DNA from: Actinostola sp. cb2023
Taxonomy: Eukaryota; Cnidaria; Anthozoa; Actiniaria; Actinostolidae
Length of the DNA stretch: 64,000 nt
NCBI GenBank assembly: GCA_033675265.1
Contig: JAUJYZ010000092.1
Coordinates: forward strand, 35,001 to 99,000
Direction of reading: 5' to 3'
The notes below the pieces were generated by a model. The model ran no database searches. It had not been told where the DNA came from and was given only the letters and a program-made list of their open reading frames with translations. How positions within the stretch are numbered: the first letter of the stretch is position 1; the number at the start of each line of letters is the position of its first letter. The position numbers and the translations under genes are program-made. Positions 10,158-22,039 of the stretch are shown here, one piece after another.

Positions 10158-12862
10158 CCCCGATGCAAATACTTTTCCATCCATTTCGCGGAGAAGGCTG
10201 TGCTCGAGGTGGCTTGGATGTTCAGACGTCGTCCTCTTTCCCAGTTTCTTCCTCTCTGCACCTTTAATTGGCCGACCGTGCTTGAGACCCCTTTGGTGGT
10301 GAACAGTGCCACAGAATTCCACATGTAAGAGTGATGGATGGCTATCCTTGATGATGACAGTGGCAGTAACCTCACAAGATGGAAAGGTGCAATTGAACTT
10401 CCCGCGAAAATAGGGCAGGTTTTTTTTCCGGGAATTCATTTTTTTTACTCGATTTTGTTTAACAGCGAAAGCACAGAAAGGGTTATCCTTCTTTATAAAT
10501 TTCAGGACAACCCTTTCCCAGCATGTAGGTAATGCCCTACGGCCATTTTCGCGCTGAATAGGTACTAATGCATCCATGTCTTCCTCACTTAATGTGTGTT
10601 CTTTCGTTTTGGGTAGCGCGTGTCTAAAAACCTTTCCACGATAAACTGGCGCCCTGCTGAGACATTCGGTGGTATTTTCATGGAACTACAATCAATCAAA
10701 CAATCAATCATTCAATCAATAAATGTATCAGAATAAATAAATAAATAGATACATACATAGTGTGAGTGATCAAATAGAATACAATAATGATTGAAAGAAT
10801 GGATAAATGAATGGATGGATGGATGGATGAATGGATGAATGGATGAATGGATGAATGGATGAATGGATGATGAATGAATGAATGGATGAATGGATGAATG
10901 GATGAATGGATGAATGGATGAATGGATGAATGGATGAATGGATGAATGGATGAATGGATGAATGAATGATTGAAAGAATGGATAAATGAATGGATGGATG
11001 GATGAATGGATGAATGAATGAATGGATGAATGGATGAATGGATAAATGAATGGATGGATGGATGAATGGATGAATGGATGAATGGATGAATGGATGAATG
11101 GATGAATGGATGAATGGATGAATGGATGAATGGATGAATGGATGAATGGATGAATGGATGAATGGATGAATGGACATTATTAGACGGATGGATGGAGATG
11201 CAAAGGGGATCATAATGTAAACTTCATATACATGTAACAGAATATACACCTATTTCAACTAACGTTGTCGCGTTCAAAGCAACAAGTGTCCAGCCAAGAC
11301 CGAAGTGAATGCTGGTTATGTGCTGACAATTGTTTAAATCACAATTGTTTCTATAAGGAACAATTACAAAATGTGAACATTTTCACGTGCTTGTTTGCAT
11401 ATCACACTTCGTTCCATAGAAAATAGGTCTGATTTAAATAATTTGCCAACACAAAACCAGCATTCACTTCGGTCTTGGCTTGACGCTTGTTGCTTTGAAC
11501 GCGACAACGTTAGTTGAAATAGGTGTATAATCACAACCATTGCCATTTTACAATGTCGAAATTATATAGTCCATAATTTATGTCGATAGTCCTATGCAGC
11601 ATATACGATTGGAACAATTGTAACATTGGGAGCATGCATGGCCACCTGAATGACTGCCTACTTTAATATTACCTGATCTCGAATGAAGTCCTGTTCGTCT
11701 TCCTCGAGAGCTTCCTGGTCGTCTTCCTCGAGAGCTTCCTGGTCGTCTTCCTCGAGAGCCTCCTGTTCGTCTTCCTCGAAAGCTTCCTCGTCGTCTTCCT
11801 CGAGAGCTTCCTGGTCGTCTTCCTCGAAAGCTTCCTCGTCGTCTTCCTCGAGAGCTTCCTGGTCGTCTTCCTCGAAAGCTTCCTCGTCGTCTTCCTCGAG
11901 AGCTTCCTGGTCGTCTTCCTCGAAAGCTTCCTCGTCGTCTTCCTCGAGAGCTTCCTGGTCGTCTTCCTCGAGAGCTTCCTGGTCGTCTTCCTCGAAAGCT
12001 TCCTCGTCGTCTTCCTCGAGAGCTTCCTGGTCGTCTTCCTCGAGAGCTTCCTGGTCGTCTTCCTCGAACGCTTCCTCGTCGTCTTTCATGAGTGCGTTCT
12101 GAACCAGTGTTTGAATACCGCCAGTGTTCCTTTTCCAGTAGTTGTACAAGGCTCGTACTTGTTTATAGGCATGTTTTGGTATGGCAATTTCGTTACCCAA
12201 CTGTAAATAAGTATCTAATAGCTGTCGCCAAAACCCATCATCGCCCAGTGAGCTATTTTCAGCTGGTGGAAAATAACCGTGTTGTTTTATCGCTGCCACA
12301 AAACGATCGGCGCTGAAGCAATGCGATATCCGAAGCTGAATCACGGGGGAAAAAGAAAATATAGATATGTTCTTAATTTTCTTCAATTAAAACCATTGTA
12401 ATACCTACAATTATGGAGCCGTTATGCACCGAAGACTAATAGGAATTCTGTCTTCCTTTAGAAATGCCCGTTCACACGATTGAGGAATAATTTTGTACCG
12501 TTCAAAAATTTGACCCCAGTACTGACACCGTTTACACTATCCTCGGAAACCCAGGGACTGTAGGGGGAGGGAAGGGGTTTACGAGGATGTGTTTACACGG
12601 AACCGTCTCTTTAATTGTATAACATTTTATACAATTCTGTGCGGATAGCACAGTTCCGTGTGAACAGAACGGTTAATAACGTACATCTTTTTGAACGGTT
12701 AAAAATTCATCCGGTACCGTGTAAACGCAGCCTTAGGCACGGCATCGTAGTGTCATTTTTGATCCGAATAGTAATTATACTACTCTAACAAACATGTATA
12801 ACTGAATCTGTGTTGTTCATATAATTAAATACACCGCCGGTTCTTACCTTTTTGCGCACCAT
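10134..12862 (-). CDS. Truncated transposon-encoded protein with acidic 8-residue repeats and a Cys-containing domain
   Basis: Three exons are inferred: 12862-12848 (start ATG, residues MVRKK), 12335-11673 and 10645-10134, all joined in phase 0. The acceptor of exon 3 (CAG before 10645) has a weak pyrimidine tract and is the least certain junction. The product starts basic, has a helical block rich in aromatic residues ([28 protein letters not shown]) that could bind DNA, then about 16 acidic 8-residue repeats (EEDDQEAL and EEDDEEAF), then a basic domain with Cys and His residues ([17 protein letters not shown]) and a [14 protein letters not shown] segment of a type I associate with transposon-like ORFs in cnidarians. 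The frame runs into the left minisatellite and stops there, so the C-terminal and presumably catalytic part is missing. I do not recognise the family with certainty. Confidence 0.5.
10797..11173 (+). repeat. GAATGGAT-type microsatellite in the transposon gene's intron
   Basis: About 380 bp of a 4/8-bp mix of GAATGGAT, ATGGATGA and GGATGGAT units. On the - strand it gives an uninterrupted Ser/Ile/His/Pro open frame that is an artefact. It lies in the inferred intron between exons 2 and 3. Confidence 0.9.
11242..11529. mobile_element. Hairpin MITE in the transposon gene's intron
   Basis: About 85-bp arms (left begins ATATACACCTATTTCAAC, right ends with its complement) around a central AT-rich loop. 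It lies inside the larger composite element, directly after the GAATGGAT array. No coding capacity and no clear duplication beyond AT-rich bases. Confidence 0.7.
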
Positions 12863-13440
12863 GTCCAATCGTTCCGTGTACGCCTAAATTCCGGCGCTTC
12901 ATGTAAATGTATCAGTTATTGTAACAAGACGGGCTGCAGCTCATGAACTAAAGTACCGCGAGTCTTATATTTATACTAGACAACTACACTATTTCTAGAA
13001 TGTTTATTATGAAATCGCTTACGTGAATCAACCAAAGATTACATGGATTGTTGCGGAATAATTATGACATCGGTGACGTTGAATATTTCCACCCAGCATT
13101 TTGAAATATGACAAATGCAAATAACTGTGCGCAATAAGGATCGAGTGATCGAGGTGTTGACAACTGACAACAGCATAGCAATTATATCATCAATGAAGTA
13201 AAGCTAACTAACTGGTGCGTTTTAGTCTCTATACTCTATGTTTACAAAGGGTGAAAGTTTTACTTTAGCTACAAATGTAACGTCATTCCAATTTTATTGT
13301 GTAATTTCCTACAGAATGAAATTTAATCAGTTGTTATCATACTGCGTCACTGTAAATCAGAGTTTACGTAATTACAATTACGTAAACTGATTAAAAAGAT
13401 AAAATCATTAGGACGGCTCCACGTACGAATTCACATAATA
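12863..13440. other. Internal transposon spacer upstream of its gene
   Basis: No ORF of note. It lies 5' of the inferred start codon at 12862, so it should hold the promoter of the internal gene. A short palindrome (GTTTACGTAATTACAATTAC) is present near 13350-13390. The right minisatellite begins at about 13441. Confidence 0.5.
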
Positions 13441-16400
13441 AAGACCTACCCACCCCTCCCCCAGTCATGCACAGATAAATAACAACTCGTGCCTGGTCTG
13501 AGGTCTGAGTGAGGTATTGGGTTCATACTAAGGGTTTTGTAAAAGTAGAGTGATATCTGTGGGAGTTATTCAATTATTGGCATATTCGTTTTGGCCTTTA
13601 TACGAACATTGAAGACCTACCCACCCCTCCCCCAGTCATGCACAGATAAATAACAACTCGTGCCTGGTCTGAGGTCTGAGTGAGGTACTGGGTTCATTCT
13701 AAGGGTTTTGTAAAAGTAGAGTGATATCTGTGGGAGTTATTCAATTATTGGCATATTCGTTTTGGCCTTTATACGAACATTGAAGACCTACCCACCCCTC
13801 TCCCAGTCATGCACAGATAAATAACAACTCGTGCCTGGTCTGAGGTCTGAGTGAGGTACTGGGTTCATACTAAGGGTTTTGTAAAAGTAGAGTGATATCT
13901 GTGGGAGTTATTCAATTATTGGCATATTCGTTCTGGCCTTTATACGAACATTAAAGACCTACCCACCCCTCCCCCAGCCATGCACAGATAAATAACAACT
14001 CGTGCCTGGTCTGAGGTCTGAGTGAGGTACTGGGTTCATTCTAAGGATTTTGTAAAAGTAGAGTGATATCTGTGGGAGTTATTCAATTATTGGCATATTC
14101 GTTCTGGCCTTTATACGAACATTGAAGACCTACCCACCCCTCCCCCAGTCATGCACAGATAAATAACAACTCGTGCCTGGTCTGAGGTCTGAGTGAGGTA
14201 CTGGGTTCATTCTAAGGGTTTTGTAAAAGTAGAGTGATATCTGTGGGAGTTATTCAATTATTGGCATATTCGTTCTGGCCTTTATACGAACATTAAAGAG
14301 ACCCTACCCACTCCTCCCCCAGTCATGCACAGATAAATAACAACTCGTGCCTGGTCTGAGGTCTGAGTGAGGTACTGGGTTCATTCTAAGGGTTTTGTAA
14401 AAGTAGAGTGATATCTGTGGGAGTTATTCAATTATTGGCATATTCGTTTTGGCCTTTATACGAACATTGAAGACCTACCCACCCCTCCCCCAGTCATGCA
14501 CAGATAAATAACAACTCGTGCCTGGTCTGAGGTCTGAGTGAGGTATTGGGTTCATACTAAAGGTTTTGTAAAAGTAGAGTGATATCTGTGGGAGTTATTC
14601 AATTATTGGCATATTCGTTTTGGCCTTTATACGAACATTGAAGACCTACCCACCCCTCCCCCAGTCATGCACAGATAAATAACAACTCGTGCCTGGTCTG
14701 AGGTCTGAGTGAGGTACTGGGTTCATTCTAAGGGTTTTGTAAAAGTAGAGTGATATCTGTGGGAGTTATTCAATTATTGGCATATTCGTTCTGGCCTTTA
14801 TACGAACATTGAAGACCTACCCACCCCTCCCCCAGTCATGCACAGATAAATAACAACTCGTGCCTGGTCTGAGGTCTGAGTGAGGTATTGGGTTCATACT
14901 AAAGGTTTTGTAAAAGCACAGGTAGCCCAAGCTCAGTATCAGTGGCGTAAATACAGTAAATGTATAGGCTTTCTTGTTCTGGTGTACTTGAATAAATAAA
15001 TAAAAAATCGTTTGCCTTTATTCGACTCGTACTTGTTCCTTGTGTTGTCCTTTACCTCTGTAGGAATTTCTAGGCCATTCCGCTTGAAATTGAGAGAGTT
15101 ACGGCGGTTTAAAAAAAAATTCCCTACCAGTAAGAAAATATAGAAGGTAGGTCACTCATGATCGCCAGCGTACTCACATGGTCCCACTCAAATGCTCGTA
15201 AATCTCTCGAAACTAGACATAACGCCAAATTTCTTTCGGTAAACTGTAGTCCAATACAAGTCCGATACATCACACTGCCATTCCCTTCTCTTACTCATCG
15301 CTATCTGCATCCAAGAGCAAGGTTTTTGTGACTTTCATCAGCAACATGAACCTCCGTACCTTCAAGTCTGACATGGATTTTGAACGGCCGTACAAAAAAT
15401 ACACACACCGGGGAGGGACAGAGGTAATACAATACAATAGTTTATTTCAACACGTGTCGTCCAGGAGCGTGAAGCTCGTTCAAAATACGAACGTGCAGTA
15501 TATAAGAATCTAATCAAGTTGACACTTGAATAAAATTTCGTTCTATCATAGATTACAGTATTTCTTCTGTCAAATTAATGCTTCTGATTTCATGGAAAAG
15601 GCCTTTGAAGCAAATTCCAAATGGGGTATTGAAAATCAACACGAATTCGAAGAAAAGATTTTGTTATAATCTCTGACAAGATATGGTTGCAATCCTCACG
15701 GGAGGGTACGGAAATTGTATTCAAGTGTCAAATGTACCTCTGTCCCTCCCCGGTGTGTGCATTTTTTGTACGGCCGTACAAAATCCGTGTCAGACTTGAA
15801 GGTACAGAGGTTCATGTTGCTGATGAAAGTCACAAAAACCTTGCTCTTGGATATGCAGATAGCGATGAGTCTAGTAAGAGAAGGGAATGGCAGTGTGATT
15901 TATCGGACTTGTATTGGACTACAGTTTACCGAAAGAAATTTGGCGTTATGTCTAGTTTCGAGAGATTTACGAGCATTTGAGTGGGACCATGTGAGTTCGC
16001 TGGCGACCATGAGTGACCTACCTTCTATATTTTCTTACTGGTAGGGAACTTTTTTTTTAAACCGCCGTAACTCTCTCAATTTCAAGCGGAATGGCCTAGA
16101 AATTCCTACAGAGGTAAAGGACAACACAAGGAACAAGTACGAGTCGAATAAAGGCAAACGATTTTTTATTTATTTATTCAAGTACACCAGAACAAGAAAG
16201 CCTATACAGTACTGTATTTACGCCACTGATACTGAGCTTGGGCTACCTGTGGTAAAAGTAGAGTGATATCTGTGGGAGTTATTCAATTATTGGCATATTC
16301 GTTTTGGCCTTTATACGAACATTGAAGACCTACCCACCCCTCCCCCAGTCATGCACAGATAAATAACAACTCGTGCCTGGTCTGAGGTCTGAGTGAGGTA

Positions 16401-16551
16401 CTGGGTTCATTCTAAGGGTTTTGTAAAAGTAGAGTGATATCTGTGGGAGTTATTCAATTATTGGCATATTCGTTTTGGCCTTTATACGAACATTAAAGAT
16501 CTACCCACCCCTCCCCCAGACATGCACAGATAAATAACAACTCGTGCCTGG
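13441..16551 (-). repeat. Right subterminal minisatellite (~172-bp unit), split by a nested element
   Basis: About 11 copies of the left-array unit in inverted orientation: 13441-14916 and 16252-16551, with the 1335-bp element 14917-16251 inserted in one copy. The same two variant classes seen in the left array occur here, so the two arrays are probably exchanging sequence or share a recent common source. Confidence 0.95.
14917..16251. mobile_element. Nested 1.3-kb foldback element, CACAGG ends, 7-bp target duplication
   Basis: The ends are CACAGGTAGCCC and its complement, flanked by exact copies of the 7-bp GTAAAAG (14910-14916, 16252-16258), which rejoin to restore the minisatellite unit. 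Arms are about 480 bp each (14917-~15415 and ~15730-16251) around a ~300-bp centre. Open frames in the arms (15328-15513, 15687-16044) have no recognisable domain. The 7-bp duplication and CA...TG ends suggest a P-like or Dada-like origin rather than hAT (8 bp), but this is inference. Confidence 0.85.
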
Positions 16552-16877
16552 TCTAGGAGCTAGACGTGGTTATTGAGTTGAGAGTACAACTTTGGGAATG
16601 TTTGCATGTTCAGTGTTGGAGTTATTCCAATATTTATGTTTTTGGTTTCTGCATACAAGGAAATGTATGGTTCGATAAACACTTTTATGTCAATAATTCG
16701 TAAGATATTTATTGGGAATGTGCGCACTTTTGCTTGTTGGTATATTGTCAGCACCCTTATCATTTGCATACTCTTTCCCATGTTCCGCATTCGAATTTGC
16801 GAATTGGCAGCTAACTTCAAGAACCTGAATTGGCATCTGCGAATTGGCAACGAATTGGCAGCTAACTTCAGTCCGGT

Positions 16878-17275
16878 CAATTCCCAAGGGTTTCTGAGGG
16901 TTTCAGTGCGTAGCGTATGTCACGCTCTCCTATGATCAGAAATTTCAGTTCTATCGACTTTGAAGAAACGGAAAATGCCACCTTCAAATCTATTTATTTT
17001 TGCTTGAATTGCCAGCTTATTCATTCCTTACATATTCGTCTTTTATATTCCGTTGGTAGGTTTTTGATTGACACAATTCCCAAGGATTTCTGAGGGTTTT
17101 AGTGCGTAGCGTATGTTACGCTCTCCTATATCTCTTCAGAAATTTCAGTTCTATCGACTTTGAAGAAACGGAAAATGCCACCTTCAAATCTATTTATTTT
17201 TGCTTGAATTGCCAGCTTATTCATTCCTTACATATTCATCTTTTATATTCCGTTGGTAGGTTTTTGATTTGTATT
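16878..17275 (+). repeat. 196-bp tandem repeat that hosted the composite transposon
   Basis: Two near-identical ~196-bp copies (starting ~16888 and ~17084) share GGATTTCTGAGGG, CGTAGCGTATGT and GGTAGGTTTTTGATT. The junction between them (17057-17100) is the intact, uninserted version of the site split by the element at 8153-16877. ORFs across it look incidental. Confidence 0.85.
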
Positions 17276-18201
17276 TTAACAATGCAGTAAAAAGCAAAAA
17301 TGTATCAAAATTATGCTGTTTTTCGCCTAAACAAGACTCGCCTCATCTGCATATGTGAAACAATGACCTTTTGTATAACATAAGTTTGATATGATGACGT
17401 CTCACTTCTTTGCCCCTCCCCACTCCTCCCTATATACTAGGTTATTTCCCTTTCTCCCTGGCTTCGTCCTAGCTCCTCTCTCCTAACAGCTTCCGTCTAA
17501 CATCCCTCTTTTCCTCCAGCCTTCGTCTCTTTTCTTTCTTTCTTCTTCCTTTTTCCTACCCTTCCTCTACTCTTGACTCCCTCTATTCCTATTCCCGTTT
17601 CCTGGCTTATTCCTTCCTCATTACTTTCCGTCTTTTTATACTCTCCCCTTTCTCATTCTCTCCTGTTTCCAAATTCCTCCTTCCATCGCTGTATTCCTTT
17701 CTTCTTTCCTTCTGGACCTAATTCCTTCCCTTTCACTCTTCCTGGGCGCCCAGTTCTTTTCGTCCTTTTGTCTCTTTTTGCTACTTCGATTATTTTTTCT
17801 CACATCCTAATTCCACTTTCCCTCCTTCCCTCCTTGCACGCATAATGCAATCCATCCCCCTCCTGTTTCCTTCCATTCTTGTCTCTGCTCCCCTCTTTCC
17901 CTCCTTCCCTCCTTCCCTCTAAAATCAACTTGATTGTATGCCCAACTGAATATTTTTTGTCTTGACCGTTTGTGTTTATTGTAACAATTTCAAGTTAAGA
18001 ATTAGTACTATGAATCAGACATTATTCAAAAGAGACTATTCAAACAGAAATAGGCACACGCATTGGTTCGATACCCAAGCGCACCGGCCGGTATTTATAG
18101 TTATTTGAAACTACGCTTGGGTATCGCGACAATTGCTTGTGTTAATATTACCAGTGAGACGAATCAGGTTTTATATGAAGAGTTTGTTGTGAATATTACA
18201 A
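17276..18201. other. Pyrimidine-rich intergenic spacer
   Basis: No gene recognised. From about 17400 to 17930 the + strand is strongly C/T-rich (CCTCCCTCCTTCCCT-type), producing an incidental Ser/Leu/Pro frame. A short hairpin (CGATACCCAAGCG / CGCTTGGGTATCG) lies at about 18067-18128. Confidence 0.6.
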
Positions 18202-20597
18202 TCACAGGTTAAAAGCTTTGGTTGAGAGACGGACGGTTTGAGTTTTCATGACAAAAAATTGGAGGAATAAACGGTAGACAATATTTGCACAACGACACCA
18301 CGACTGAGTCATCTCTGATGGGTTTGTTGATGCCGCGTTTGAAGCGATTCCCGAGTCTGTCGCAACGTCATCCATCTTTACGACTTGCAGCTCTGCATCT
18401 AAAGATGGCGATGCTCTATCTGCACCGGTCTCCTCATCTTTAGCGATGGTGTCACTAGCGTCAGGCAAGCTGTCTGCATGATGGTTCTCGTTGTCCAAGA
18501 TGGATTCCCTCGAGTTCTTTTCCTTCAGTCCGAGTAACACCTCAACGTTGATGTGGTCGTCTGGTAGCCACTGGCTGTGCAATTTATGCAAGCTAGGTGT
18601 CTTGTGCTCAGGTACTGGGCCTGTGGTATCATCATCTGTACTCACGCCTTGGTTTCTATTAGACTGAGGTTCGATGGATGATGATTGACTGTCACAGGCA
18701 ACATTGCACACTTCGGCGCTGTTTGAAGGTGTTGCTTTTGTTCCAGGTTCGTTGGTGGACATCCCAAGGTTTAAGGTGCGCTTAATCAGAGCATACACAT
18801 CAGGGATTGTTCCACTGGGTACAACATGCTTGCTATCGACAGGAGATGGTTTGTACTCGACGTCATCACACACTTCATCATCGCTGTTACTGTCCGTCGA
18901 GTTGCCATCAAACGAACTGATGCTTGAAGTGGGCAGAATACCCCACTTGAATGATGACACGCTGGCATTATCAGCCTTGTGCTGTAGATGTTCTATCTTG
19001 TAATCATCAGTGTCCTTTGGTGCCAACGAGGAAGCAAAGCTGGTTACTGAGAGGTTGGATAGACTTGACAGCATGTCACTGCTTGTGCGGTACCCGGATT
19101 GAAGGCTGGAGATCGTCTGGAAAAGAAAAGAAATAAGTGTCAATACAAACAAACACTAATAAACAAACAAGCATTTATATATAACCGACAACCCAACCAA
19201 CCCACCAACCCACCAACCAACCAATCGACCAACCAACCAATCGACCAACCAACCAATCGACCACCAACCAACCAACCGACCAACCAACCAATCGACCAAA
19301 TATCAACCAACCAACCGACCAACCAACCAACCAACTGACCAACCAACCAACCAACCAAATATCAATCAACCAACCAACCGACCAATCAACCGACCAACCA
19401 ACCGACCAACCGACCAACCAACCAACCAACAGACCAACCAACCAATCGACCAAATATCAATCAACCAACCAACCGACCAATCAACCGGCTAACCAATCGA
19501 CCAATCAACCGACTAATCGACCATCCAACCAACCAATCAAGCAATCACCGACCGACCAACCAACCAACCAACCAACCAACCAACCAACCGACCAACCGAC
19601 CAACCGACCAACCGACCAACCAACCAACCGACCAACCAACCAACCAACCAACCAACCAACCAACCAACCAACCAACCAACCAACCAACCAACCAACCAAC
19701 CAACCAACCAACCAACCAACCAACCAACCAACCAACCAACCAACCAACCAACCAACCAACCAACCAACCAACCAACCAACCAACCAACCAACCAACCAGC
19801 CAGCCGACTAATCGACCATCCAACCAACCAATCAACCAGCCATGCAACCAACCAATCAACCAGCCAACCGACCAACCAATCAACCAACCATTCGACCGAC
19901 CAACCGACCAACCAACCAACCAATCAAACATCGTCACTTCTTACCCAGTGGCTCGATGCAGTGGATAGTTTGTCCTGACTGTCGCCCTTACGATCATCAC
20001 TGAGTCGTGTCGCAGAATCCGACAAACGTCTTCCAATAGATGACACATCACAATCAATATCCCGGATGGAGACCTGACTCTGAAATGAGAGTTGATTTGA
20101 CAAGTAGGAATTTGATTGTTTGGAAGAAAAACTCGTTAGAGACTTCGCAGAAGCAGATTGGCTTTGACGAACGCTCAAAGATGAGCGAACTTTGGAACTA
20201 GCGAGTGAGTGTTTGACACCTAGGCCATGTCCACCAAACCCATCCACATGTACAAAAGTGTCTCTGAGTATTTCAATCTTCATCGTTTCTTTCTTCTTGT
20301 TCGACCACGGCCCTGGAAAGCTGCATTTCTTGTTGTTGGCTGGTCCATTCTGCTCTTTCTTCTTGTTCGACCACGGCCATGGAAAGCGGCATTTCTTGTT
20401 GTTGGCTGGTCCATTTTGCTCTTTCTTTCTTCCGACATGTTTGTCCTCGCCACGAGGGACTGGCACTAGTTTCTTATTGGTTGTCCAAGTCGAGTCACGT
20501 GGTTCGTGATTAGTTCTCTTAACGTAAATCTGATCGTCAATAGCGTCATTATCTTTGATGGATTCACGTCGTGGCTCATGAACACTTGGTAGGTATG
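18202..20597 (-). CDS. Serine-rich, probably disordered protein, two 3' exons of a larger gene
   Basis: Two exons are supported: 20597-19945 (acceptor TTAG before 20597, donor GTAAGA at 19944) and 19116-18202 (acceptor TTCCAG, stop before 18202). They join in phase 0 (HW then [10 protein letters not shown]). The first listed exon begins mid-codon, so at least one upstream exon exists; I could not place it. A possible 5' exon starting at 21213 does not join in phase. The ~521 visible residues are polar, with many Ser, Asp and Asn, short basic patches and no recognised domain. The N-terminal exon carries a 22-residue tandem duplication ([11 protein letters not shown]...PWSNKKK twice). [15 protein letters not shown] segment is the only part that looks helical. 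Function not recognised. Confidence 0.6.
19190..19925 (+). repeat. CCAA tetranucleotide microsatellite in the Ser-rich gene's intron
   Basis: About 730 bp of (ACCA)n with CGA/TCGA interruptions on the left and a long nearly pure stretch at 19560-19795. It fills the intron between 19945 and 19116. On the - strand it gives a repeating Trp-Leu-Val-Gly frame, an artefact. Confidence 0.95.
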
Positions 20598-21719
20598 CTA
20601 ATTAGAGAGAGACATAGTAACCATGGTAACATATACGTATATGTTATACACAACAAATATTAAAACATAACTGAACTTTATTGTAGGCCTGGGTTCGATT
20701 CGTGACCAAATATGGAAGAACTGCATTCCAAATATGGATTTTTTTTATGACGTCATATCAGTAATGACATAGTGGAATGTGTTCCAATGAATTGAAATTC
20801 TAATTGCTTGATACACGTCATATTCTAACTCTTTATTCTAATTGACTGTTAATTGATGACGTCACCCTCTAAGTGTGATTCATTAATTACGTCATGCCTA
20901 CGTCATGTTCTAATTGGCGACTCATTGATGACGTCACATACACAGCCATCTTTTCAGGAATTATTATTAAAAAACATTATATTAGTTTTCTAAAACACTT
21001 TTTTCGCGCAAATAAGTTTGGTCTTAAAACTAAACAAAATACGGCTTTTGACATAATTGTATTAACAATGTTCTCGTACTTTTTAAAACGACTTTTCAGA
21101 CTATTTAACAGTCAAAACTTACTAACGTTCTTCGTCATTGGCGGATGGATTCGTGCAAATGCAGAAAAAAGCTGCATTGATGAAAGAACTCCAACCCCTG
21201 GCCATTCGTCCATGTGGACGTGACTCCTTCTTTCGACTCTGTCGTGCAAGACGATATCGATCCATTTCCTATACAAACAACTTGAGATCAGTCACGTGAC
21301 CGACGCGCGCCAACATATCGCGCGCGTAAGTTACAAACTCAAGAAATTCAAGAAATCAGCAAAGAATACCAAGTCACGTGCCAGGTAACCCAGACAAGTC
21401 CATAATGCAAAGCGATTGTATAGTTTTGAAGACTGATTTAAACAGTAGTTTGTACAATATTTGTTGCTAGCAAAATTATGCAGCTACTCAACTCAGAGTG
21501 CAGAGAAAACTCATAATGAGATAATTAGTTAATTGGCTTTTGACTCGGCTAATTGTAACCAATAGCAACCATTGTATCAAATATATCTATGGTGATAAGA
21601 AACTCGAGTTTTAATTGAAAATAACAGATATAGATGAATAAAATGTTGGTGTTATTGGAATTCGACGGTAAAAATGAAATAATAAAAAAAAAGAAAGAAA
21701 AAGAAAGAATAAAAAAAAT

Positions 21720-21830
21720 CCTTGGCCGGGCTGGGACTCGAACTCGCGCCCCCAAGTTTCAAATGAATTGAATGCCGGTAATTTATCCAAAAAAGGACCA
21801 TACTCCCAGACATTATGCTGAGTCACCGTA
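21720..21830 (-). repeat. Possible tRNA-derived SINE head (minus strand)
   Basis: Read on the - strand, a B-box-like GAGTTCGAGTCCC is preceded by a TGACTCAGCATAATG segment resembling an A box and followed by a T-rich tail. The spacing is too long for a functional tRNA, so a degenerate SINE is the better explanation. Confidence 0.35.
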
Positions 21831-22039
21831 TGTTACGTATAGGATGAAGATTTCAGCCTCATCCGCGCTATCCGGGCATTACGCCAATCAGCTTAGTAGT
21901 CAAAGAGGGAGGGAACAGTCGGATCCTAGGCCCACTAAATAACTGCCCCGCACCACTATTGATTGCACGCTTATTGATTTGAAGGACAAAATAACCTAGT
22001 GTATCCTGTGAATCGACTGTCTATTAATTGTTGTGCAAA

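Larger units (their letters stand above)
8153..16877. mobile_element. 8.7-kb composite DNA transposon with minisatellite-bearing inverted ends (Rehavkus/Mutator-like)
   Basis: The outer ends are inverted (ACCGGACTGAAGTTAGC... at 8153, its complement ending at 16877) and the 9-bp CAATTCCCA lies outside both (8144-8152, 16878-16886). Each end has a 326-bp unique arm (8153-8478; 16552-16877) followed by an array of a ~172-bp unit in opposite orientation on the two sides (to ~10157; from ~13441). The centre (10134-12862) holds a three-exon gene on the - strand, truncated where the left array begins. A separate 1.3-kb element is nested in the right array. A 9-bp duplication with long inverted ends containing subterminal minisatellites matches my recollection of Rehavkus elements of the Mutator superfamily; that family name is inference. 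No catalytic transposase domain is visible, so the copy is probably non-autonomous. Confidence 0.85.

Noticed and set aside
16560..16935. Open frames of about 105 codons in the transposon arms (also 8113-8470)
   Set aside because: Mirror-image frames appear in both inverted arms and have no domain; better explained as end sequence of the element.
19140..19937. Several open frames with repeating Trp-Leu-Val-Gly
   Set aside because: All are frames of the CCAA microsatellite in an intron of the Ser-rich gene on the same strand.
21140..21213. First exon of the Ser-rich gene starting at 21213 on the minus strand
   Set aside because: The candidate donor (GTTAGT) leaves phase 0 while the next exon needs one leading base, so the join fails.
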